From Pseudomonadota bacterium (GTDB lineage Bacteria; Myxococcota_A; Polyangia; Polyangiales; Polyangiaceae), in assembly GCA_023411445.1 (NCBI GenBank), contig JAEYOT010000412.1, forward strand, positions 1-5,404: a stretch of 5,404 bases of DNA, written 5' to 3'. Every line of letters starts with the position of its first letter. The stretch's first letter is position 1. A program made the position numbers and the translations under genes. The notes below the pieces were generated by a model. The model saw only the letters and a program-made list of their open reading frames with translations. It had not been told where the DNA came from and made no database searches. This document shows positions 1 through 5,404 of this stretch, one piece after another.

Positions 1-266
1 ATCTTGCCGTCGCTGCGGATTTTGGCCTCGCCGGACAGCGCTTCTTGCTCGTAGACGCGGATGCTGATGCCGTCGCCGACACCGATCACGTAGTCACGCG
101 CAGAGTCGTTCCGCTCCGCAGCGGGCAGCTCCGAGTACCACGTGAACTGACCGGCGCTGGCGCAGCCGAACGCGAGGCTCGAGGCGAGCGCCAGCACGAG
201 ACAGGCGCGTGAAATGACAGGGCTGGTTGAACCGCTGCGAGAAGGGTGGAGCACGTTGCCCGACAT
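1..266 (-). CDS. Wza/OPX-type polysaccharide export outer-membrane lipoprotein (N-terminal part, cut by window edge)
   Basis: Reading the minus strand from an ATG at 266 gives 88 uninterrupted codons running off the left edge. The N-terminus has arginines (R10, R20), a hydrophobic stretch (about residues 21-33) and then FGC-ASAG, a plausible though non-ideal lipobox with acylated Cys35. After a short linker (FTWYSELP, 41-48) comes DYVIGVGDGISIRVYEQ (58-74) and LSGEAKIRSDGK (77-88). This is the characteristic start of the Poly_export domain of Wza-like proteins (YxIGxGDxLxIxVxxxxxLSG...VRxDGxI). Family members form the outer-membrane channel through which capsule or exopolysaccharide leaves the cell, usually working with a Wzc-like inner-membrane partner. 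ATG 266 was chosen because it precedes a complete signal peptide; GTG 254 is an alternative. No Shine-Dalgarno is visible. The gene diverges from the EEP gene. The rest of the domain, including the SLBB repeats, lies outside the window. Confidence 0.85.
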   Translation of the reverse strand, partial: MSGNVLHPSRSGSTSPVISRACLVLALASSLAFGCASAGQFTWYSELPAAERNDSARDYVIGVGDGISIRVYEQEALSGEAKIRSDGK

Positions 267-333
267 GCTAGTGCTGGGTGCGAAAAGTCGCAATCGTTCG
301 CATTGCTTCCGCCTGCGGCTCGGCACTAGCGTG
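264..333. repeat. Long imperfect inverted repeat (nested dyad) in the divergent intergenic region
   Basis: The arms 264-279 and 318-333 are inverted complements. The core GCTAGTGC (267-274) matches GCACTAGC (323-330) perfectly. Across all 16 positions every pair is Watson-Crick (12) or, in a plus-strand RNA, G-U (4: 266/331, 275/322, 277/320, 279/318). Inside it, GCAAT (290-294) pairs with ATTGC (302-306) around nearly the same centre (about 298), and 280-285 can pair with 307-312 with one mismatch. The element includes the ATG of the export lipoprotein gene and lies upstream of the preferred EEP start. It could be a paired operator for a regulator of the divergent genes, or a structured 5' leader of the plus-strand transcript. 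No function is shown by sequence alone. Confidence 0.5.
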
Positions 334-363
334 CGGCTCGGGCAGCTTCGCGTGGATTCCCCC

Positions 364-1437
364 GTGACACAGTCGACAAGCTCGCAGGCAGCGCGACCGG
401 CCGCTGGAAGGCTCCGCCGCTGGCTCACACAGCTGACCATCGTCAGCGCGTACGCCTATCCGCTGGCGCTGATCGCGACGTGGCTTGCGCTGGGCCAAGT
501 CGGCGAGAGCTACTGGGTCACGGCCGCGCTCTTGTATGCGCCGCGCGTTGGCTTCGCGCTGCCCCTGCTGCTGCTCGTGCCAGCGCTGCTCATCCTACGT
601 TTGCGGCGGCTGCTGTGGACTCAAGGCGTGGCGCTGCTGATCTGCCTATTCCCACTCATGGGCTTGGTATTGCCGGGGTTCAGCGACAGCGGCGACCCTA
701 CCCTGAAGCTCTTGACCTTCAATGTGGGCGGCGAGCAGGCCGGCGCGGAGGCGCTGCTCCGTGACATCGAAGCCGAAGGGGCAGACGTGGTGCTGCTGCA
801 GGAGGCCAACCCGTGGGAGGGGGAGCTGCTCGAAGGTCTGAAGCGGCGCTACCCGCACACGCACGCCTCGACCCAGTTCATGTTGGGCAGCCGCTACCCG
901 ATCGTCGAAGCGACCGATCCGCCCCGCGTCCCGTTCTTCGGCCGACAGCGCTCTCCGCGCTTCATGCGCTACGTCGTGGACACCCCGCTCGGCAAGCTCG
1001 CCATCTACAACGTGCACCCGCTGTCGCCGCGTGGGACGCTCAACATCGGGCGCTTTCGCGACACGTTTCACCAAGTTCGCACGGGAAAGTTCCTGGAGGG
1101 CGACGCAGAGGCCGACGTCACCGCCAACGCCGCGTTGAGGTCGAACCAAGTCGCGCTCGTGGCGAAGATGGCGCAGGCGGAGCAGCTGCCCGTGCTGATC
1201 GCCGGCGACACCAACACGCCAGGCCTGAGCCCAGCCTTCCGCCGTCACTTGGGCCAATATCGAGACGCCTTCCGCCGAGCCAGCTACGGCTTCGGCTACA
1301 CCTACCCACAGCGCCTACCGTTCTTGCGGCTCGACCGCGTCCTGGCGAGCCCGGAGCTGGGATTTTGTAGCTTCACGCTCGGCTGCGCAGACAGCTCCGA
1401 TCATTTCTGCGTCGTGACCGAGGTGGTGAAGCTTTGA
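364..1437 (+). CDS. Membrane-anchored endonuclease/exonuclease/phosphatase (EEP) family protein
   Basis: From GTG 364 this encodes 357 residues. Three hydrophobic helices come first (about residues 21-43, 51-79 and 84-104). Arginines lie before helix 1 (RLRR) and between helices 2 and 3 (RLRR), so the positive-inside rule places the C-terminal domain in the periplasm. The EEP domain (about 114-357) keeps every hallmark: TFN (N120), LLQE (E147), NVH (N216, H218), GDTN (D282, N284), RLD (D324) and SSDH (D346, H347). The family performs Mg2+-dependent phosphodiester or phosphomonoester hydrolysis on nucleic acids, phosphoinositides, sphingomyelin and other substrates; the substrate here cannot be read from sequence. 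The three-helix plus EEP layout resembles YafD-like proteins. The frame stays open back to ATG 214, but that start would overlap the divergent lipoprotein gene by 53 bp and translate through the dyad into arginine-rich, non-family sequence. GTG 352 is another possible start. The GT2 gene follows 61 bp later and is probably cotranscribed. Confidence 0.9.
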   Translation: MTQSTSSQAARPAAGRLRRWLTQLTIVSAYAYPLALIATWLALGQVGESYWVTAALLYAPRVGFALPLLLLVPALLILRLRRLLWTQGVALLICLFPLMGLVLPGFSDSGDPTLKLLTFNVGGEQAGAEALLRDIEAEGADVVLLQEANPWEGELLEGLKRRYPHTHASTQFMLGSRYPIVEATDPPRVPFFGRQRSPRFMRYVVDTPLGKLAIYNVHPLSPRGTLNIGRFRDTFHQVRTGKFLEGDAEADVTANAALRSNQVALVAKMAQAEQLPVLIAGDTNTPGLSPAFRRHLGQYRDAFRRASYGFGYTYPQRLPFLRLDRVLASPELGFCSFTLGCADSSDHFCVVTEVVKL

Positions 1438-1498
1438 TCAGCGTCGCTTTCGGGCCTCGCTTGCGGCGCAGGCGCGACTTGCGTACACCCGATGCATC

Positions 1499-2707
1499 GT
1501 GACGCTCATCATGGGTTTGGATGCTTTGCTGCTCTTGGCAGGGCTACCGGCACACGCTTCGGCCACCTACCTGCTACTCGGCACCTTGCTGTCAGCCAAG
1601 CCGAGCGCGCCCGCGCCAGGCGAGCTACACCGTAAGTTCCGCTTCATCGTGCCCGCGCACAACGAGAGCGCCGGTATCGCTGAGACCGTGCGTAGCTTGC
1701 GCAGCGTGGACTACCCCAGCGAGCTGTTCGAGGTGGTAGTGGTAGCTGACAACTGTCAAGACGACACCGCCGCAAAGGCCCGAGATGCTGGCGCCGTGGT
1801 GCTCGAGCGCAGCGATCTCGAGCGTCGAGGTAAAGGCTACGCTCTGGATCATGCCTTCTCGCAGACGCCCGCAGACGTGGACGCGGTGGTCGTCATCGAC
1901 GCGGACACCTTGGTGTCGTCCAACATTCTGAAGGCCTTCGCCGCACGTCGCGATCTCGGCGCCAACGCGATCCAAGCGGACTACTCCGTGCGCAACCCGA
2001 ATGCCGCCTGGCGCACGCGCCTGATCGCCATCGCGTTCGGCGCCTTCCACATTGTGCGCTCACGCGCGCGTGAACGCTTGCAGCTCTCTTGTGGTCTGCG
2101 CGGCAATGGTATGTGCTTCAGCACGGCGCTCTTGCGCGAAGTCCCCCACCAGGCTTACTCCGTCGTAGAGGACGTGGAGTACGGCATCCGGCTGGGTGAA
2201 GCGGGCCACCGCGTGTACTACGCCGACGAGGCGCACGTGTACGGGGAGATGGTCACCAGCTCGAGCGCAGCCACCTCGCAGCGCCGTCGCTGGGAGGAAG
2301 GACGCAAGCTGCTGGTCGAGCAGCATGCTCGTCGCTTGCTCAAGGCCGGGATCGCGCGACGCGATCGCGTGCTGCTCGACCTATCGTTCGATCTCTTGGT
2401 GCCCCCGCTGTCACGGCTGGCCATGGGGCTCGTCGCTGGGGCTGCGCTGGGTGGCGGTCTCGTGGCGATCGGCGCCAAGGGCCTCTCGCTCGCTGCCTAC
2501 GGCGCGGGCGCAGCAGCGGTGGCTGGCTACGTCCTGCGGGGCTGGCAGGTGTCCGGTACGGGCCTCCGGGGCCTGGCGGATTTAGGGCTGTCGCCGGTGT
2601 ACGTGGCGTGGAAGGCTTCCCTGCGCTTCCGCAAGCCAGCGCGCGCCGCCACTTCCGAGTGGGTGCGGACGAAGCGAGAGGCGTCCCCCAGCGAGAGCAG
2701 CGGCTGA
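1499..2707 (+). CDS. Membrane-associated family 2 glycosyltransferase with QxxRW motif
   Basis: 402 residues with a GT-A fold GT2 domain. One hydrophobic segment (about 5-31) precedes the catalytic domain: VPAHNES (51-57), VVADNCQDDT (81-90, Asp84 for nucleotide binding), GKG (111-113), the metal-binding DAD (134-136), GNG (202-204), VED (223-225, candidate catalytic base Asp225) and QRRRW (261-265). D, DxD, ED and QxxRW are the signature shared with processive synthases such as cellulose and hyaluronan synthase, although many single-transfer enzymes also carry it. C-terminal hydrophobic stretches (about 294-325 and 330-346) give membrane anchors, fewer than full-size cellulose synthases have. 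It should transfer a sugar from a nucleotide donor on the cytoplasmic face, to a lipid-linked acceptor or a growing chain. Start GTG 1499 is weakly supported; ATG 1511 (residue 5) is equally possible, and neither has a clear Shine-Dalgarno. It follows the EEP gene on the same strand and ends 10 bp from the convergent GT4 gene. Confidence 0.93.
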   Translation: MTLIMGLDALLLLAGLPAHASATYLLLGTLLSAKPSAPAPGELHRKFRFIVPAHNESAGIAETVRSLRSVDYPSELFEVVVVADNCQDDTAAKARDAGAVVLERSDLERRGKGYALDHAFSQTPADVDAVVVIDADTLVSSNILKAFAARRDLGANAIQADYSVRNPNAAWRTRLIAIAFGAFHIVRSRARERLQLSCGLRGNGMCFSTALLREVPHQAYSVVEDVEYGIRLGEAGHRVYYADEAHVYGEMVTSSSAATSQRRRWEEGRKLLVEQHARRLLKAGIARRDRVLLDLSFDLLVPPLSRLAMGLVAGAALGGGLVAIGAKGLSLAAYGAGAAAVAGYVLRGWQVSGTGLRGLADLGLSPVYVAWKASLRFRKPARAATSEWVRTKREASPSESSG

Positions 2708-2717
2708 GGCACCAGAG

Positions 2718-3926
2718 TCAGCTCGGCTGTACCGGCCGCGACGGCTTGCCGCTCAGATAAAGCTCGCCCAGAGCGCGCGCCACGTTCTGCGCCGAAAACT
2801 CGTTGGCCACGCGCTGGTAAGCTCCTTCGCCGAGCTTGGTGCGGAAGGCTTCGTCCTTCAGGATGCGGATCACGCTGTCGGCGAGCATAGCGGGGTTGCG
2901 CGGCTCCGGCGTCAGCCCGCTCTCGCCGTCGATGACCGCCTCGCCGACGCCACCGAACGTGATCACCACGGCGCGGCGCATCGCCATCGCCTCGAGCAGA
3001 CCGATCGACATGGATCCGACCGGCACTGGCAGCACAAACGCGTCCATCACGCGGACGTAGGCGCGTGGGTCGGTCTGAAAGCCCGCCCAAGTCACGTGCG
3101 AAGAGAGGCCCAAGCGAGCCACGTGAGCTTCCAGCTCGCCCCGCAGCGAGCCATCACCCACCATGAGAAAGTGGGCCTTGGGGCACTCCGCTTTGATCTT
3201 GGGCATCGCGTCCACCAGATAGCTCAAGCCCTTTTCGGGCTCGAAGCGCACCGCTGTGCCGACGATCTGTGCGTCGGCCGGGATGCCATAGCGCTGGCGT
3301 AGCGCGCTCAGCTGTTCCGCCGAAATCTCGGGGAAATCATCCAGATCCACCCCGTTGTTGACGACCGTCGTGCGCTCCGGCGGCGTATAGAGGTGCTGCG
3401 CGCGGGCGACGTAGTTCTTATGTGACACACACACGATACCGGTCACGCTGCGAGTGAGCACGTCACGGGTCAGGCGCTCACGACGCGGGAGCTTCTGGTC
3501 GGGCGCCAAGTGCTCAGTCACGAACACACGGGGGACGCCCGCTGCGCGAGCCGCCAGCAGCGCGTAGTACTGGCCTCGGTAGGTGGTGGAGTGCATGTGG
3601 ACCACGTCGATCCCCCAAGCGCGGATCTGCCGTGCCATCGCGACGGTCTCCGTCAGCAGGCGGGCGGAGCCGTGGCGGCGATCCGGAGTCGCGAACGCGA
3701 AGTGATCGGCCGCGCTCTTCAGCGACGCCTGAAAGGGCTCCAGCCCCTCCCAGTCCGGGCACATGGCGTAGACCTCGAACGTGCGCCGGTCGAGGTGCCG
3801 CGCGAGGAGCTCCACGTGCTCCTCCATGCCACCGACCGTGATGCTGTTGGTGAAGAGCAGCACTTTGGTCCGGTCACGAAGCGAGGGGGTGGGGCGCAGT
3901 CCTTCGTTCATTGCAGGCGAGGTCAT
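2718..3926 (-). CDS. GT4-like (GT-B fold) glycosyltransferase
   Basis: 402 residues, the usual length for GT4, with no membrane segments. The N-terminal Rossmann domain has VLLFTNSITVGGMEEHV (22-38, the glycine-rich loop near the acceptor site), DVVHMHS (107-113), TEH (137-139) and VSHKN (167-171). The hinge has VNNGVD (189-194). The C-terminal donor domain has VRFEPEKG (226-233, with Arg227 and Lys232 expected to contact the nucleotide diphosphate), MVGDGSLR (255-262), AGFQTD (281-286), LLEAMAMRRAVV (310-321) and GESGL (334-338). Such enzymes transfer a sugar from an NDP- or GDP-sugar with retention of configuration in polysaccharide assembly. Oddity: in the E-x7-E element only the second glutamate (E312) is present; the first position is Gly304. 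ATG 3926 is the first start, and ATG 3911 (residue 6) is also plausible because it leaves a short tail before the first strand. It lies 54 bp downstream of the GT-C-like gene on the same strand, probably in one transcript. Confidence 0.94.
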   Translation of the reverse strand: MTSPAMNEGLRPTPSLRDRTKVLLFTNSITVGGMEEHVELLARHLDRRTFEVYAMCPDWEGLEPFQASLKSAADHFAFATPDRRHGSARLLTETVAMARQIRAWGIDVVHMHSTTYRGQYYALLAARAAGVPRVFVTEHLAPDQKLPRRERLTRDVLTRSVTGIVCVSHKNYVARAQHLYTPPERTTVVNNGVDLDDFPEISAEQLSALRQRYGIPADAQIVGTAVRFEPEKGLSYLVDAMPKIKAECPKAHFLMVGDGSLRGELEAHVARLGLSSHVTWAGFQTDPRAYVRVMDAFVLPVPVGSMSIGLLEAMAMRRAVVITFGGVGEAVIDGESGLTPEPRNPAMLADSVIRILKDEAFRTKLGEGAYQRVANEFSAQNVARALGELYLSGKPSRPVQPS

Positions 3927-3980
3927 GGCTATGGGATGGCTCCGGCGGCTGCTGGCGGGTCCGAACGGTACGATAGCGAA

Positions 3981-5327
3981 TCAGCGCGCCCCGTCCAGAC
4001 CTCGCTCTCGAGCGCTCTTCAAGATCTCCTCTATCTCATCGAGCCGGCGGCGTGGATAGCGATCTTTCAACGGATCTTCTACTACCAGCCGGTAGCCCTT
4101 GAGCATCTTGTAGCTATCCGGTGCAAACTCATTTTGCGCGCGGAAGTGCGCTACTCCCAGCGCGACCGTCAGAGCTAGCAGTGAACAAGAAAGTGAGATG
4201 CGCAGTACGCCGGAAGCGGCAGTGGCCGCAGTCGCGACACCTGCGAGCGTCACCGCGTGGCCCACTTCTGGCAGATAAAGCAGGCGGGGCTCAACCTGTC
4301 CAAGGAGACCGAGCGGAGCCGCGCTCACGGCAACCATGGACGAGCCGAGCACGATCAGCCCGAGCGCGCGGCTCGATGGCCGCGCCAGCACGGCTATGAG
4401 CAACGAGACGCCGACGAGCGGTAGGATGAACGGCGCAGGGATCTCCCAAGGCACGGCCTTGAAGGTCCATAACAGCGCGCTGACGTAACCGCGCAGCGGG
4501 CCGACGTCGCCGTACTTGGCGCTGATCAGACCGGTCGGAAGCACCAGCGTCCGGTACACGGCGTAGATGGCCAGCAGCGTCAGCAGCGGCACGACCAGCT
4601 TCAGGAAGCGAGCGCGCCACGCGCGATCCGACCACCACGCGAGGAGCGCGGCCTGCAGCTCAGCGGGATAGTGCCTGACCTCTTCCAAGCCGACGCGCTG
4701 TCGCGCCGTCAGCGAGCTCTCACGCTGCAGCGAGAGATAGAGCCAGAAGAGCGGCGTCAGCGTCGCCGCCGAAGCGCCGATTTCCTTGCTGCAAAGCGCG
4801 AGCCCGACGCAGCCGAACGTGAGCAAGAGCCAGCCGCGCCGCGCGCTCTCTACCCAAGCATGCATGGCGAGCAGCGCGCACAGCGTGAAGATGGCCACCA
4901 TCGCGTCGCTGCGCTCGCTGATGTAGACAGCCGTCGCCACGTTTGCCGGAATCAACGCGAAGTAGGCGCTGCCAAACAGCGCCGCGCCGAGGGGCGCCCC
5001 GGACGCGAGCAGCACGCGCAGCACCAGGATGGCCGCCACGGCGTGGAGCGTGACGTTCGTGAGGTGGTAGCCCCACGGCTCCCAGCCCCACAGCGCCCAG
5101 TCCAGCGCGAAGCTCACGACCAAGAGGGGTCTGAAGTAGGGCGGCTCGATTCCCAACGGATCGAAGGGCCCGCAGAACGTCCCCAGCACCTCCGCGAGCT
5201 CCCAGGGGCGAGCGTGGTGGTTGTCGTCGTAGTAGAGGCCGAACGAGAGCGTCCGCGCAAACAGCGCAAACGTCAGGAGCAGCACTAGAATGGACGCGAG
5301 CCAGATCCGTGCGCCGCGGCTAACCAT
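3981..5327 (-). CDS. Polytopic GT-C-like membrane glycosyltransferase (TMTC/PMT/ArnT-like)
   Basis: 448 residues with roughly 10-12 hydrophobic segments, the first at about 8-27 and the last at about 375-394. A short charged tail follows (395-448, rich in K/R/E/D). The first extracytoplasmic loop carries LYYDDNHH (31-38) with an Asp-Asp pair, the place where GT-C enzymes keep their metal or catalytic acidic residue. Further landmarks match bacterial TMTC-like proteins: YFRPLL (64-69), GYHLTNVTLH (86-95), YISERSD (135-141), CSKE (179-182) and EPRLLYLP (346-353). GT-C enzymes use polyprenyl-phosphate sugars on the periplasmic face to glycosylate lipids, polysaccharides or proteins. The donor and acceptor here are unknown, and many relatives are annotated only as hypothetical membrane proteins. 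Unlike many relatives it has no C-terminal TPR repeats. A polar loop (about 201-240) separates two membrane blocks. ATG 5327 is the first start codon in this frame inside the window and leads straight into the first helix. Confidence 0.82.
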   Translation of the reverse strand: MVSRGARIWLASILVLLLTFALFARTLSFGLYYDDNHHARPWELAEVLGTFCGPFDPLGIEPPYFRPLLVVSFALDWALWGWEPWGYHLTNVTLHAVAAILVLRVLLASGAPLGAALFGSAYFALIPANVATAVYISERSDAMVAIFTLCALLAMHAWVESARRGWLLLTFGCVGLALCSKEIGASAATLTPLFWLYLSLQRESSLTARQRVGLEEVRHYPAELQAALLAWWSDRAWRARFLKLVVPLLTLLAIYAVYRTLVLPTGLISAKYGDVGPLRGYVSALLWTFKAVPWEIPAPFILPLVGVSLLIAVLARPSSRALGLIVLGSSMVAVSAAPLGLLGQVEPRLLYLPEVGHAVTLAGVATAATAASGVLRISLSCSLLALTVALGVAHFRAQNEFAPDSYKMLKGYRLVVEDPLKDRYPRRRLDEIEEILKSARERGLDGAR

Positions 5328-5404
5328 CGGGCCGGAGCTTAGGGCCCACCCATGGGTAAGTCGATCGCCCTCGCAGCCTTGCCAGCTCCGCGTCGTGGCC
5401 GAGC
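5320..5404 (-). CDS. Possible 3' end of an upstream minus-strand gene (partial, unrecognised)
   Basis: Read on the minus strand from the right edge, one frame gives 27 codons ending LRPDG and a TAG at 5322-5320, overlapping the GT-C-like start by 8 bp (ATGGTTAG). About 19 of 27 third positions are G or C, in keeping with the neighbouring genes, and a short stop/start overlap is common in cotranscribed genes. A second minus-strand frame ends at a TAA at 5341-5339, 11 bp before that ATG, and is a weaker alternative with poorer codon bias. The fragment is too short to assign a family. If real, it would be the gene upstream of the GT-C-like and GT4 genes in the same operon. Confidence 0.3.
   Translation of the reverse strand, partial: LGHDAELARLRGRSTYPWVGPKLRPDG

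Noticed and set aside
265..293. Minus-strand TTGCGA - 17 bp - TAGCAT, resembling a sigma-70 promoter
   Set aside because: The -10-like box overlaps the chosen start codon of the export gene, so it could not drive that start, and 4/6 matches in each box are common by chance.
646..1257. Minus-strand open frame of 203 codons inside the EEP gene
   Set aside because: Rich in Arg, Val and His with no family pattern; it lies antisense to a domain with all catalytic motifs intact, so it is a high-GC shadow.
813..1370. Plus-strand open frame of 185 codons in another frame of the EEP gene
   Set aside because: Arg/Ala/Pro-rich composition typical of frame-shifted GC-rich coding DNA; no recognisable domain.
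1438..1498. GCCTCGC...GCG-C-AGGC stem in the EEP-GT2 gap as a terminator or attenuator
   Set aside because: The stem is short with a bulge, and no T-run follows; it is expected by chance at this GC content.
2742..2751. CGGCTTGCCG palindrome near the GT4 3' end as a terminator
   Set aside because: It is inside the coding region with a very short stem and no T-run on either strand.
2527..3090. Minus-strand open frame of 187 codons across the convergent junction
   Set aside because: It overlaps the ends of two well-supported glycosyltransferases and has Arg-rich low-complexity composition.
3510..4178. Plus-strand open frame of 222 codons opposite the GT4 and GT-C-like genes
   Set aside because: It is antisense to two genes with clear motifs, spans their intergenic gap, and has no family resemblance.
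4671..5288. Plus-strand open frame of 205 codons rich in Gln, Arg and Glu
   Set aside because: This composition is what the antisense of Leu/Ala-rich membrane helices produces; it is a shadow of the GT-C-like gene.

Overview
The window looks like part of a surface or secreted polysaccharide (exopolysaccharide/capsule) biosynthesis locus from a high-GC Gram-negative bacterium. Three things suggest a myxobacterium or related Myxococcota lineage: the GC-rich codon use, the almost complete lack of clear Shine-Dalgarno sequences, and the form of the Wza-like export lipoprotein. The taxonomic call is inference; no marker gene is present.

Layout from left to right. (1) 1-266, minus strand: the N-terminal 88 codons of a Wza/OPX-type polysaccharide export lipoprotein, cut by the left edge. 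(2) 267-363: a short divergent intergenic region. A long imperfect dyad (264-333) spans most of it and includes the export gene's start codon. (3) 364-1437, plus: a membrane protein with three predicted helices and a C-terminal endonuclease/exonuclease/phosphatase (EEP) domain, probably facing the periplasm. (4) 1499-2707, plus: a membrane-anchored family 2 glycosyltransferase with DxD, ED and QxxRW motifs. (5) 2718-3926, minus: a GT4-like (GT-B fold) glycosyltransferase, convergent with gene 4 across only 10 bp. (6) 3981-5327, minus: a polytopic GT-C-like membrane protein resembling the TMTC/PMT/ArnT type of lipid-phosphate-sugar-dependent transferase. (7) 5328-5404: a reading frame open to the right edge, possibly the 3' end of another minus-strand gene that overlaps the start of gene 6.

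A working model (inference): the cytoplasmic GT4 and GT2 enzymes build or polymerise a glycan from nucleotide sugars, the GT-C-like protein modifies it on the periplasmic side using a polyprenyl-linked sugar, and the Wza-like protein forms the outer-membrane exit. The EEP protein is the least expected member. A periplasmic phosphodiesterase or phosphatase in such a locus could act on a lipid-linked intermediate or on a phosphodiester substituent rather than on DNA.

No rRNA, tRNA, CRISPR array, insertion sequence, phage gene or convincing terminator was found. The window is gene-dense, with no gene-free stretch above 300 bases.
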